From Oscillospiraceae bacterium (GTDB lineage Bacteria > Bacillota > Clostridia > Oscillospirales > Ruminococcaceae), in contig JAFZPP010000006.1 of assembly GCA_017550285.1 (NCBI GenBank), positions 1-37,868 on the forward strand: a DNA stretch of 37,868 bases. The letters are read 5' to 3'. Numbering within the stretch: position 1 is the first letter of the stretch; each line of letters starts with the position of its first letter. Shown here one piece after another: positions 8,191-16,089 of the stretch. The notes beneath the pieces were generated by a model. The model saw only the letters and a program-made list of their open reading frames with translations. It was not told the origin of the DNA and ran no database searches. The position numbers were made by a program, and so were the translations under genes.

Positions 8191-10626
8191 TCATCTCTGC
8201 GATGCTTCAAATTCCTTTGCGAGATTCTTGAGAATCTTTGCGACGAACTGATCGACCTCATTATCGGTCAGCGCATGATCGTCGCTCCGGAACCACAGCG
8301 AGAATGCGAGCGACTGCTTGCCCTGCTCGATCTGCTTGCCCTCGTAAACGTCGAAGAGCTGCACCTTGCTGAGCGACTTGCAGGCGCGCTTCATGCAGGC
8401 TTCGAGATCGGCGCAGATGACCTCCTTGCTGACGAGCAGCGCAATATCACGCTGTTCGACGGGGAACTTCGGCAGCGCCGCAAATGCAACCGGCTTATTG
8501 AGATACGGTCTCAGAACGGTCAGATCGAGCTCTGCGAGGAAGACCTGATGCTCCGGAACCTCTGCATCGGTCAGGTCATGCGCGAGCATGCCGAGCCAGC
8601 CGATCTCCTGACCGCCGAGCGAGACAACCGCGCTCATGCCCGGATGCAGGAACGGATACTTCGCTGCATCCTGCGGCTTTGCATAGGTGAATTCGAGGCG
8701 GAATGCGTCCGCGATTGCTTCGATGACAGCCTTGCCCTCGAAGAAATCGAGCTTGCCGCCGTCAAAGAGACCGATCGACAGCGCCTCACGCTCCTCGGGC
8801 TCTGTTGTCGGATGCGCCTCTGCGGAATGATAGGTCTTTGCGATCTCGAACAGACCGCCCGCATCATTGCCGCGGCGCACATTGCGGATCACGGCGTTCA
8901 GCATCGACGGTGCGAGCATCGTGCGCATGATCGAAAGCTCCTCGGAGATCGGATTGAGAATGCGGATTGCCTGACGCTGCGGCGCATCCTGCGGAATCCG
9001 CAGCAGATCGAGGTCCTTCTGCGAATAGAAGGAGTAGTGGATTGCCTCATAGAGACCCTGTGCAGCGAGCGTGCGCTTGAGTTTCAGCGTGCTGCTCTGG
9101 ACAGCATTTCTGCCGCCGTTCGTGACGGACGCTGCCGCAAGGAAGGTCGGCGTAATGTGATCGTAGCCGTACATGCGGATAAGCTCCTCCGCGATATCAG
9201 GAGCATTTTCGATGTCCTCGCGGTAAGGCGGAATCTGTACGGACAGGCTGTCGCCGGAAATCTGCGGTGCAAAATCGAGATTTGTCAGAATGCGCTTGAT
9301 TTCCGCCTCGGGAATCGTGATGCCGAGCAGCGCATTGATCTTTGCAATGGATACTGTCAGCGGACGGGTCGCGGTCGGGTCGGCGGAGACTGCCTCGCAG
9401 AACGCAGCAGATGTGACCGTACCGCAGTTCAGCTCCTCAATCAGATGCAGCGCACGTTTCAGACCGAGCTGCGTTGCGTATTCATCGACGCCCTTTTCAA
9501 AGCGCTGGGAGCTGTCCGAATGCTGACCGAGCGCTCTGCCAGTCTTGCGGACATTGTCGCGCATGAACTTTGCGGATTCAAATACCACATCGGCGGTATC
9601 GTCCTTGATTTCAGAGTTCAGACCGCCCATGATGCCGGCAAGTGCGACCGGCTTCTTTCCGTCGCAGATGACGAGATTATTCGGATTCAGCTTGAATTCC
9701 TTTTCATCGAGCGTGACGATTGTCTCATCCTGCTTTGCTCTGCGGACGATAATCTGTCTGTCCTCGAGCTGACGCAGATCGAATGCATGCATCGGCTGAC
9801 CGATTTCCTTGAGGACATAGTTTGTAATATCAACAATATTGGAGATCGAACGGATGCCGACGAGCGCGAGTCTGCGGCGCATCCACTGCGGCGACTGTCC
9901 GATTCTGACATTCTTGACATAATGTGCCTGATAGCGCGGGCAGAGCTCCGGCGCCTCGACCGTGACCTTGAAGCCCTCAAGACCGGACGCATCCTGTGTA
10001 TAGTCCACAGCGGGCATTTTCAGCGGCTTTCCGAGTGCAGCGGCAACCTCGCGCGCAATGCCGAGGACGCTCATGCAGTCCGGACGGTTCGCGGTGATCG
10101 AGATATCATACATCCAGTCGTCGAGACCGGTGACCTCCTTGATATCCGCACCGACCGGCGCATCCTCGGGCAGCACGAGCAGACCGCAGTAATCCGCACC
10201 CGCACAGAGGTCGTCATTCAGACCGATCTCCACGCCGGAGCAGAGCATGCCCTGCGATTCAAAGCCCTTGAGCTTGCCCTTCTTGATCTTCATGGTGCCG
10301 GTGACGGTGACATGGTCGCGCTCGGTCTCATAGACCTGTGCGCCGACGAGTGCCGCCGGATACTTGCCGCCAACCTGAACATTATCGGCACCGCAGCAAA
10401 TCTGGAATGTGCCGTGCGCACCGCAGTCCACTTTGCAGACATGGAGATGCGTCTCGGGAATCGGCTCGCATTCGGTGACGAGACCGACCACAACGCCGGA
10501 GATATCCGCGCCGAGCTGTGTCAGCGTTTCAACCTCAAAGCCGCAGTCAAAGAGTCTGGTTTCGAGCTCCTGCGGCGTAATATCAATATCAACATATTCC
10601 TTTAACCAACTTAATGGAACGATCAT
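8191..10626 (-). CDS. pheT: Phenylalanine-tRNA ligase beta subunit
   Basis: PheT pairs with PheS in an alpha2-beta2 enzyme that charges tRNA-Phe. The 811-residue product has the full bacterial layout: an N-terminal EMAP-like tRNA-binding domain (about 40-150, VVVGLVTECEPIPETHLHVCKVDCG), the B3/B4 editing domain (about 200-370), the B5 domain (about 400-475), a catalytic-like core, and the C-terminal FDX-ACB anticodon-binding domain (about 717-811, FPVEQRDIALLVSKEV). The start at 10626 follows AAAGGAA on the minus strand. The gene is separated from pheS by 158 bases holding a structured repeat element, unusual since the two genes are commonly adjacent or nearly so. Confidence 0.98.
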   Translation of the reverse strand: MIVPLSWLKEYVDIDITPQELETRLFDCGFEVETLTQLGADISGVVVGLVTECEPIPETHLHVCKVDCGAHGTFQICCGADNVQVGGKYPAALVGAQVYETERDHVTVTGTMKIKKGKLKGFESQGMLCSGVEIGLNDDLCAGADYCGLLVLPEDAPVGADIKEVTGLDDWMYDISITANRPDCMSVLGIAREVAAALGKPLKMPAVDYTQDASGLEGFKVTVEAPELCPRYQAHYVKNVRIGQSPQWMRRRLALVGIRSISNIVDITNYVLKEIGQPMHAFDLRQLEDRQIIVRRAKQDETIVTLDEKEFKLNPNNLVICDGKKPVALAGIMGGLNSEIKDDTADVVFESAKFMRDNVRKTGRALGQHSDSSQRFEKGVDEYATQLGLKRALHLIEELNCGTVTSAAFCEAVSADPTATRPLTVSIAKINALLGITIPEAEIKRILTNLDFAPQISGDSLSVQIPPYREDIENAPDIAEELIRMYGYDHITPTFLAAASVTNGGRNAVQSSTLKLKRTLAAQGLYEAIHYSFYSQKDLDLLRIPQDAPQRQAIRILNPISEELSIMRTMLAPSMLNAVIRNVRRGNDAGGLFEIAKTYHSAEAHPTTEPEEREALSIGLFDGGKLDFFEGKAVIEAIADAFRLEFTYAKPQDAAKYPFLHPGMSAVVSLGGQEIGWLGMLAHDLTDAEVPEHQVFLAELDLTVLRPYLNKPVAFAALPKFPVEQRDIALLVSKEVICADLEACMKRACKSLSKVQLFDVYEGKQIEQGKQSLAFSLWFRSDDHALTDNEVDQFVAKILKNLAKEFEASQR

Positions 10627-10660
10627 TTTCTTTGGTTCCTTTCACTTAAATATATATGGA

Positions 10661-10782
10661 AAAGTGAGGAGTGAGAAACGAGAAGTGAGGAGTTAAGGTG
10701 TCCGCTGCGCGGACGATTTTTAATCAATCATCTGCCGCAGGCAGATACCGCAGCTCCTATCTTCTCACTCCTAACTTCTGGC
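10661..10782. repeat. Structured repeat element (R4-related) between pheS and pheT
   Basis: The spacer has arms that pair over 11 perfect bases (AGGAGTGAGAA on one side, TTCTCACTCCT on the other). It also holds two small palindromes: TCCGC/GCGGA at 10701-10713 and ATCTGCC/GGCAGAT at 10730-10746. The left arm (GAGGAGTTAAGG, then GCTGCGCGG) matches, inverted, the polypyrimidine repeat seen at about 11990, 12146 and 13097. It would be transcribed within the pheST mRNA. Confidence 0.65.
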
Positions 10783-10784
10783 TC

Positions 10785-11810
10785 TTATTCATTAAACTGG
10801 GAGAGAACGCGGACATCCGACTCAAAGAGCATCTTGATATTCGGGATGCCGTATTTGAGCATGGCGATGCGCTCGATGCCCATGCCGAACGCAAAACCGG
10901 TATACACATCCGGATCGACGCCGCAGTTTTCAAGCACCTTGCGGTTGACCATACCGGCGCCGAGCACCTCAATCCAGCCGGTATCCTTGCACAGACGGCA
11001 GCCCTTGCCGCCGCATGCAAAGCAGCTCACATCGACCTCCACAGAAGGCTCCGTGAACGGGAAATAGCTCGGACGCAGGCGCGTCTTGACCTGCTCGCCA
11101 AAGACATTCTGCGCAAAGACATCGAGCATACCCTGCAAATCGCAGAGCGTAATGCCCTTGTCCACGACCAGACCCTCCATCTGCGAGAACATCGGCGAAT
11201 GCGTTGCATCATCGTCGGAACGGAACACCTTGCCCGGCGACAAAATCTTGATCGGCGGCTGGTTCTTCTCCATGACGCGAATCTGACCTGCCGAGGTCTG
11301 CGTTCTGAGCAGCAGCTCGGGGCTGACATAGAATGTATCCTGCATATCACGCGCCGGATGATCCTTCGGGGTATTCAGCGCGGTGAAGTTATAGTAATCG
11401 TTCTCGATTTCCGGTCCCTCAAAAATCGTGAAGCCCATGCCGGCGAAAATGTCGATCAGCTCATTGGCAATCAGCGTATTCGGATGCAGCGCGCCCTGCT
11501 TATGGGGCTTTGCAGGCATCGTGACGTCGATCTGCTCTGCGGCATTTTTCTTTGCAAGCTCGGCGGCTTTCAGGCGCGAATCCTGCGCAGTAAAGAAATC
11601 GAGTGCCCATGTTTTCAGCTCATTGACGATCTTACCGAATGCCGGACGGTCCTCCGGTGCAAGATCGCGCATATTCTTCATCAGCGCGGAAATCTGACCT
11701 GCCTTGTTGTCGAGGTACTGTTTCCGGAGCTGATACATTTCTTTGGAATCGGTAATGGCGGCAGCGGCGGCTTCGATCTTCGCCCGCATCGCTTTGATCT
11801 GCTCTTCCAT
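10785..11810 (-). CDS. pheS: Phenylalanine-tRNA ligase alpha subunit
   Basis: PheS is the catalytic class II synthetase subunit that activates phenylalanine. The 341-residue product has an N-terminal coiled-coil arm (about 1-85) for tRNA binding. The catalytic core carries motif 1 ([20 protein letters not shown]), motif 2 (TSAGQIRVM...[16 protein letters not shown]) and motif 3 ([18 protein letters not shown] near the C terminus). [17 protein letters not shown] segment lies between motifs 2 and 3, as in many clostridial PheS proteins. GAGAGGAAGG precedes the ATG on the minus strand. A strong promoter lies at 11857-11885. The leader is about 40 bases, too short for a T-box. Confidence 0.98.
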   Translation of the reverse strand: MEEQIKAMRAKIEAAAAAITDSKEMYQLRKQYLDNKAGQISALMKNMRDLAPEDRPAFGKIVNELKTWALDFFTAQDSRLKAAELAKKNAAEQIDVTMPAKPHKQGALHPNTLIANELIDIFAGMGFTIFEGPEIENDYYNFTALNTPKDHPARDMQDTFYVSPELLLRTQTSAGQIRVMEKNQPPIKILSPGKVFRSDDDATHSPMFSQMEGLVVDKGITLCDLQGMLDVFAQNVFGEQVKTRLRPSYFPFTEPSVEVDVSCFACGGKGCRLCKDTGWIEVLGAGMVNRKVLENCGVDPDVYTGFAFGMGIERIAMLKYGIPNIKMLFESDVRVLSQFNE

Positions 11811-11856
11811 ATTCGATACCTTCCTCTCTTTGATTTTTCGGAAAACTCCACTCTAT

Positions 11857-11885
11857 AGTATACCGCAAATCCCCGATATTGTCAA
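11857..11885 (-). promoter_or_regulatory. Promoter of pheS-pheT
   Basis: On the minus strand, consensus TTGACA (11880-11885) and TATACT (11857-11862) are 17 bases apart. No tRNA-sensing T-box leader follows. Confidence 0.88.
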
Positions 11886-11890
11886 GTGCA

Positions 11891-12043
11891 GCGGGCAGCG
11901 CCCGCGAGTATTGATCTAAAGCATTCCGGCAGAATCCTGAGAGATTGATACGTCAGACTGTTTCCGTAAACATAATTGTTATAAATCAGAAGCGGGCAGC
12001 GCATACCTCAACTCCTCTCTCCTCGCTCCTCTTTTCGACTCAT
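11891..12043 (+). repeat. Tandem repeat unit 1 (R2 + R4, 153 bp)
   Basis: The unit starts with the palindrome GCGGGCAGCGCCCGC, continues with the R2 core (GTATTGATCTAAAGCATTCC, then CTGAGAGATTGATACGTCAG, CTGTTTCCGTAAAC) and ends with the R4 polypyrimidine block GCGCATACCTCAACTCCTCT. The next unit repeats it with a period of 153 bp and only a few substitutions. It has no ORF with translation signals. It fills the gap before the pheS promoter. Confidence 0.85.
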
Positions 12044-12196
12044 GCGGGCAGCGCCCGCGAGTATTGATCTAAAGCATTCCGGCAGAATCCTGAGAAATTG
12101 ATACGTCAAACTGTTTCCGTGAACGTAATTGTTATAAATCAGAAGCGGGCAGCGCATACCTCAACTCCTCTCTCCTTTCTCCTGCCTCCTCGCTTG
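12044..12196 (+). repeat. Tandem repeat unit 2 (R2 + R4, 153 bp)
   Basis: Second, nearly identical copy of the preceding 153-bp unit. Differences cluster in the R2 core (for example GAGAAATT for GAGAGATT) and in the polypyrimidine tail. The head-to-tail arrangement indicates a recent local duplication. Confidence 0.85.
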
Positions 12197-12230
12197 CAAA
12201 AGCCATAAGCACCGCAGAATATCCCCCGTA

Positions 12231-12629
12231 TCACATCACGCCGTAGGGATTCATAATCTTTTCAATCATCTCATCCGAAATGCTGCTGTTTGTGCGCTCC
12301 CATGCCTCCCTGTGGCTGACGGTTCTGGCAGGCTTTTTCTCGGGCTTTGTGTCCTTCTTCCGCGGCGGCAGAATATCCGGCTGCAATGTAATCCTTGTGC
12401 CTGTCCGCATCCGTTCGCGCGCGGTCACAAGTCCCTCGCGTTCCAGCTCACGCAGCAGCGTGTCGATATTCCGCACCGAGCAGTGAAGCTGTGCGGCAAG
12501 CTCCGTCTGCCGGACACAGACCGTATGGCTGCCGAGGTCGCCGTTGAGCAGCAGCGACAGCAGAATCAATGCGCTCGGCGACAGTTCCCCGATCAGGTGA
12601 ACCGGCATGCGTACCCACGTAAATCCCAT
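12231..12629 (-). CDS. Winged-helix DNA-binding protein of unknown role
   Basis: The 132-residue protein opens with FTWVRMPVHLIGELSPSALILLSLLLNG, the kind of segment seen at the start of replication-initiator and phage-type helix-turn-helix domains. A winged helix follows (VRQTELAAQLHCSVRNIDTLLRELEREGLV, about residues 37-66, wing TGTRITLQ). The C terminus is Lys/Pro-rich, then a short helix. GGAGG on the minus strand is about 8 bases before the ATG at 12629; the longer reading from 12698 lacks such a site. A TATAAT at 12685-12690 could be its -10, with only a weak -35. It stands alone between repeats. It may be a relic of a mobile element or a stand-alone regulator; I cannot name it. Confidence 0.7.
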   Translation of the reverse strand: MGFTWVRMPVHLIGELSPSALILLSLLLNGDLGSHTVCVRQTELAAQLHCSVRNIDTLLRELEREGLVTARERMRTGTRITLQPDILPPRKKDTKPEKKPARTVSHREAWERTNSSISDEMIEKIMNPYGVM

Positions 12630-12698
12630 GATGCATCCTCCTTTTGTGCAGACCGTTTCTTCTGTCTTCTTCTGTCTTTTTCTGATTATATAGTACAT

Positions 12699-13190
12699 CC
12701 GGAAATATTTTTCCGCGCAGACCGGAATCAGATTGCAGATCAGACAGGAACAGGGTGTCAGGTCAGACCGAAAGATTTGTTCCGGTTACTGCCCTTCTGT
12801 AAACGGGTGCCGAAAACGAAAAAAGTTGCACGTTTCCGTACAACAATTCGAGAAATAATTTTGTTTTAACATGGAATGCGCAGAATTATGCATGGCGGAC
12901 ATCAGACGCCGCGGGCTTTTGAAAACACGCATTTCAGAAAACTGTTCCTGCGATAGAACAAAACATGACAGGAAGGAGGGAGAAGGCAGGAAATGAAGTT
13001 AGCAGTTAGCAGAGAGGAGTTGTTCCTTTCCCCTTTCGCTTGTTGTGATGAATTGGCGAAACATCGCAGGGCGAGCGCCGTTCCCGTTTTCAATCTATGC
13101 GCGCAGCGCATACCTCAACTTTTCTCTCCTCTCTCCTACCTCCTCCCTTCTCCTTCCTACTTAATATCGCAGCGCTCCGCTCCATATACG
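12699..13190. other. Gene-free stretch with an R4 repeat copy
   Basis: I see no supported gene here. The ORF that starts at 12993 has a purine-rich upstream run but its sequence spans a repeat. At 13091-13160 lies an R4 copy: palindrome ATGCGCGCAGCGCAT, then ACCTCAAC, then a CTCTCCT polypyrimidine run, as at 11990 and 12146. The remainder (12700-12990) is AT-rich in parts, with no clear signal. Confidence 0.6.
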
Positions 13191-13343
13191 ACAGAAAACC
13201 AAAGCAGCCTTCTCGCGCATGAGAAGGCTGCTTTGGTTACGGGTAAATTTCGAGAGGGCGATTGATTTATCACTTAGAAACGGCGAGCAGGATAAATCAA
13301 AAGCGGAGGAAAGGATGGATGCCGAATTACAAACGCTCACCTT
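13190..13343 (-). ncRNA. Candidate stand-alone small RNA (about 150 nt)
   Basis: A consensus minus-strand promoter (13350-13378) would start a transcript near 13343. About 105 bases later it meets a perfect 18-bp terminator hairpin (13197-13214 with 13221-13238) followed by TTTT. No ORF with a ribosome binding site fits on the minus strand between them. The transcript holds an internal perfect 10-bp stem (13291-13300 with 13262-13271, loop 19). Before it lies a pyrimidine-rich, probably single-stranded segment, AUCCAUCCUUUCCUCCGCUU, complementary to strong Shine-Dalgarno sequences. It does not match 6S, 4.5S/SRP, tmRNA or RNase P as I know them. Function is inferred only. Confidence 0.6.
13197..13238 (-). 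terminator. Perfect 18-bp hairpin terminator
   Basis: The arms 13197-13214 and 13221-13238 are perfectly complementary with a 6-base loop. On the minus strand GGTTTTCTG follows, a T run suiting leftward termination. It would end the candidate small RNA and any read-through from the carboxypeptidase gene. Confidence 0.8.
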
Positions 13344-13349
13344 GCTTAT

Positions 13350-13378
13350 ATTATAGCAAAGTGCTTGATTTTCGTCAA
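13350..13378 (-). promoter_or_regulatory. Promoter of candidate small RNA
   Basis: On the minus strand TTGACG (13373-13378) and TATAAT (13350-13355) are 17 bases apart. It lies downstream of the carboxypeptidase stop and points away from that gene, with no protein gene following for about 700 bases. Confidence 0.75.
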
Positions 13379-13470
13379 GTGTTTTTTGACATATTTGGCA
13401 AAAATCAGCATTGTGCGCAGTTTCACAGCCGCCGGTTTGTAAAACTTGACGGAGAATATACTATGAGTAA

Positions 13471-14610
13471 TCATGTAAACATACATCTGATGCGCGAAAT
13501 TGTACGAACAAGCCGCGATCTGAACGTCGTTTTCTGCGCAACTTGTACATTTTCCGCCGCAAGAACCGGTGTCCGCGCAATCTCAACGGCACCGCATCGC
13601 CAGATCATTTCGCCGATCTGATCGCCGCGCTGTACGGGCGCCGTCAGGAAGGGCTGCAGCACTGCCGTCACGCTGCATTCCGGCGGCTTGCCGTACCATG
13701 CGGTCAGCTTCGGCGCCTCGCGGACATAGCCCGAAACCGCCTGCACATCGCCGCCCTCAACCTGCACCGTCAGCGGCTCCGGCAGCGGCGGCGTATAATC
13801 CTCCGCACCGGCAAAGCCGTAATCATAGAGCGCCTCGTGATCGGACCAGTCATTGCGGTCATTGAGCGTCACGCAAATCAGCGTGCGTTCCTGCCGCCTT
13901 GCCGCACTGACGAGACAGCGCCCCGCGGCATCGGTAAAGCCGGTCTTGACGCCGATCACCGTATCATCCGTGCCGAGCAGCTTATTCGTATTCGTCAGCG
14001 TGCGCGCATAGGGCGGATTCCCGTAGCAGACGGTCATGGTCTGCCGGCAGCAGATCGCCGCAAATTCCGGATTCCTGAGTGCCTCACGCGCCAGCAGCGC
14101 CATATCATACGCCGAAGCGCCGTGTCCCTCTGCATCCAGCCCCGAGGGCGAGGCGAAATAGCTGTGCGTCATGCCGATCTGCTTGGCGCGCGCATTCATC
14201 ATCGCCAGAAACTGCGGGATACTCCCCCCGACGCTGACCGCCGCGGCATTCGCGCCGTCATTGCCCGAGGGCAGCAGCATCCCTGCGCAGAGCGCCCGCC
14301 GCGTGACGGTATCACCTTCCTGCAAGCCCATAGACGAGCCCTCGACGCGGATTGCCTCGCTGTCTGCAAGGAAGGGCGTATCGAGATCGCCGCTTTCGAG
14401 CGTCAGCAGCGTGGTCATGATCTTGGTCGTGCTTGCCATGGGCAGCTTCTCCTGCGCATTCTGCTGAAAGACCGCAAAGCCTGTCTGCGCATCCACGAGG
14501 ACGCAGCCCTTCGCGGAGATATCCGGTGCATCGGCAGCAGCAGGCAGACCGTACAGACAGCCGCACAGCACGGCAGCGCAGCAGATCAGCTTCCGGAACA
14601 TTTGTATCAT
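13471..14610 (-). CDS. D-alanyl-D-alanine carboxypeptidase (S11 family, DacF/PBP5-like)
   Basis: This penicillin-binding protein trims the terminal D-Ala from peptidoglycan stem peptides outside the membrane. The 379-residue product has a signal peptide (about 1-26, MIQMFRKLICCAAVLCGCLY...AAADA). The three active-site motifs are S60-T-T-K63, S115-G-N117 and K222-T-G224. A beta-rich C-terminal domain (about 270-360) follows, then a basic, potentially membrane-binding tail. The ATG at 14610 was chosen because AAAGGGGAA lies just upstream; an ATG at 14601 is possible. In sporulating relatives dacF is often next to the spoIIA operon; that context is absent here, so the symbol is withheld. Confidence 0.93.
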   Translation of the reverse strand: MIQMFRKLICCAAVLCGCLYGLPAAADAPDISAKGCVLVDAQTGFAVFQQNAQEKLPMASTTKIMTTLLTLESGDLDTPFLADSEAIRVEGSSMGLQEGDTVTRRALCAGMLLPSGNDGANAAAVSVGGSIPQFLAMMNARAKQIGMTHSYFASPSGLDAEGHGASAYDMALLAREALRNPEFAAICCRQTMTVCYGNPPYARTLTNTNKLLGTDDTVIGVKTGFTDAAGRCLVSAARRQERTLICVTLNDRNDWSDHEALYDYGFAGAEDYTPPLPEPLTVQVEGGDVQAVSGYVREAPKLTAWYGKPPECSVTAVLQPFLTAPVQRGDQIGEMIWRCGAVEIARTPVLAAENVQVAQKTTFRSRLVRTISRIRCMFT

Positions 14611-14663
14611 ACAGAATTCCCCTTTGTTCGGTTTCTGTTTGATTCTATGCACAGCCCGCGGGA

Positions 14664-14693
14664 ATTATGACATAAAATTCCCCCATGTACCAA
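14664..14693 (-). promoter_or_regulatory. Possible promoter of the carboxypeptidase gene
   Basis: On the minus strand TTGGTA (14688-14693) and CATAAT (14664-14669) are 18 bases apart, about 54 bases before the start codon. The match is moderate. Confidence 0.45.
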
Positions 14694-14751
14694 GTGCCTG
14701 ACAGTACACGGGGGATATCCAGAGGAAGTTATCAGAAGATTTACAGATTCA

Positions 14752-14792
14752 CTTTTCTGTATCATTTCAGCAGATGAAAGGATACAGAAAAG
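14752..14792. other. Strong 12-bp hairpin in an intergenic stretch
   Basis: CTTTTCTGTATC at 14752-14763 pairs perfectly with GATACAGAAAAG at 14781-14792, with further TTTC/GAAA pairing inside the loop. It lacks a clean T run on either side, so it may be an mRNA 3' structure or operator rather than a standard terminator. The stretch 14611-15019 otherwise holds no gene I can support; a weaker hairpin (CCCC-TGTAC with GTACACGGGG) lies at about 14681-14714. Confidence 0.55.
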
Positions 14793-15019
14793 CAAACCTT
14801 CGGTTCATTCAAAAAAATGACACAGCCGCCGAACAATCCGTGCGATGTCACTGCGTACCGGTATACATCATGCAATTTATGCACGGTACCGTCAGCGGCT
14901 GCGCTTGAAAGGTATATTAAGCTGTCATTTGCGGACAAGTTAAATCGTTGTTTACGGAATCAGATAAAGCTGTCGTTTTGTCTGACTGTAAAGCGGTCAT
15001 TTGCCTGAATGTTCCGGCA

Positions 15020-15145
15020 TCACTGTGCGGACGAAGCATCTGCCGCGCCGCTGTCGAAGGATTCCGCCGCCGTTTCGCCGCATGCGCAAAGCGATGCGCA
15101 CATCATCAGTGCAAGCAGTGCTGCTGTGATTCTTCTTCCGGTCAT
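15020..15145 (-). CDS. 41-residue mini-lipoprotein (or remnant of one)
   Basis: On the minus strand AAAGGGGC lies just before an ATG at 15145 that opens a 41-codon frame ending in TGA. The product starts with a basic n-region and a hydrophobic stretch (MTGRRITAALLALMMCASLC) ending in a lipobox-like L-C-A-C, with C22 as the likely lipidated residue. The mature part is only about 20 residues and Ala/Ser/Asp-rich. Its signal peptide resembles that of the larger lipoprotein encoded just upstream (15161-15967), 15 bases away. It could be a true tiny lipoprotein co-transcribed with that gene, or a duplicated gene cut short by a stop. No similar domain is seen after the stop. Confidence 0.55.
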   Translation of the reverse strand: MTGRRITAALLALMMCASLCACGETAAESFDSGAADASSAQ

Positions 15146-15160
15146 TGTTTGTGCCCCTTT

Positions 15161-15967
15161 TCAGTTTTGTGACGGGATGTTGTCCATTGTTTGCAGGACA
15201 GACTGCATAATCGGCAGTGTCGTATCCACCTTCCACTGCCCGTTGATGCGGATGACAGCGATATCCAAGCCGACCGCCGCCTCACCGAGTCCGAAGCTGA
15301 ACTGCATACCGCTGCCTGCCTTGCCGCCTGCCTCTGCCGCAGCCTGATTCTGGATGCGGTAAATATACACACCGTCCACCCGAAAAACATTGGACATACC
15401 GGTCTGATGTCCCATTTGATCCAGCGTTTTCATCGCCTGATTGTATTCGTCAACTTTTTCCGGACAGTATACCGGCTCATTCTGAAACATACCGGCTGTT
15501 CCGGCATCGGATGCTGAGAGGTCCTTTCCTGCGCACATATCCTGCACAAAATTGAGGTAGTCCTCGCGGGTACCCAGTTCATTGTTCTGCATATAATAGA
15601 GCATCTCGATATTGTATGCGTCAATAAAGCCCTCCCAGTCCAGCTCAAGCGAAGACTGTTCATACTGATGCGCAACAAGCTGCACCTCAGCGAGTGCCTC
15701 ATCCGTACCGGGCTCTGCGCCCATGACCGCAGAGGATTCGTCTGCGGATGCAGCAGCCGGTTCGGTTTCCGGTGCAGTTGTCTCGCCCTCGAAGGTCTGT
15801 TCCTTCATTTCCGGCGGGGCAGTGGTTGCGGCGCGTTCTGCTTCGATCTCTGCCGCAAGGCTCGAATCATTTCTGAGGAGTGCCTCGGCAAACGGATCGC
15901 CGCAGCCGCTGAGCGATGCAGCCAGCATCAGCGCCAGCAGTGCGGCAGCCGGTCTCATTTTCTTCAT
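15161..15967 (-). CDS. Lipoprotein of unknown function
   Basis: The product has a lipoprotein signal peptide (KKMRPAAALLALMLAASLSGC) with the lipidated Cys at about residue 22. An Ala/Glu/Thr-rich linker follows (to about residue 95), then a C-terminal domain of about 170 residues. That domain shows EQSSLELDWEGFIDAYNIEMLYYMQN, then VFRVDGVYIYRIQ and a closing AVIRINGQWKVDTTL, the pattern of NTF2-like or lipoprotein-associated alpha+beta domains. I do not recognise the family. The ATG at 15967 places AAAGGGA 6 bases upstream; the ATG at 15973 would sit on top of the ribosome binding site. The protein would face the outside of the membrane. A mini-lipoprotein gene follows. Confidence 0.8.
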   Translation of the reverse strand: MKKMRPAAALLALMLAASLSGCGDPFAEALLRNDSSLAAEIEAERAATTAPPEMKEQTFEGETTAPETEPAAASADESSAVMGAEPGTDEALAEVQLVAHQYEQSSLELDWEGFIDAYNIEMLYYMQNNELGTREDYLNFVQDMCAGKDLSASDAGTAGMFQNEPVYCPEKVDEYNQAMKTLDQMGHQTGMSNVFRVDGVYIYRIQNQAAAEAGGKAGSGMQFSFGLGEAAVGLDIAVIRINGQWKVDTTLPIMQSVLQTMDNIPSQN

Positions 15968-16043
15968 TTTCATTCCCTTTCAGCCTGTCTGCACATCCGG
16001 TGCAGCGCAGTGCGTGATACCTCATAAAAATAACGCGGCGTAT

Positions 16044-16078
16044 CGGGCAGTACGTTTGTAGAGGGTTCGTACTGCCCG
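16044..16078. other. Perfect 11-bp hairpin upstream of the lipoprotein gene
   Basis: CGGGCAGTACG at 16044-16054 pairs with CGTACTGCCCG at 16068-16078 (loop 13). It lies 77 bases before the lipoprotein start on the minus strand. It could be a 5' leader structure or a relative of the GCGGGCA palindromes of repeat R2. Confidence 0.5.
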
Positions 16079-16089
16079 CTGCGGAGCGC

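Noticed and set aside
8122-10605. 827-codon plus-strand ORF
   Set aside because: It is the antisense shadow of pheT, whose domains are fully recognisable on the minus strand; the plus frame is Arg/Leu/Ile/Cys-rich without motifs.
11811-11856. T-box leader for pheST
   Set aside because: The leader is about 40 bases and lacks the T-box sequence and specifier loop.
12993-13265. 90-codon plus-strand ORF after a purine-rich run
   Set aside because: It runs through an R4 repeat and into the terminator hairpin and shows no protein-like pattern; the purine run is not well spaced to the ATG.
13262-13621. 119-codon plus-strand ORF
   Set aside because: It covers the small-RNA promoter and the end of the carboxypeptidase gene; no translation signals.
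14997-15236. 79-codon minus-strand ORF overlapping the mini-lipoprotein
   Set aside because: It is in another frame, has no ribosome binding site, and the 41-codon frame has a signal peptide and a good start.
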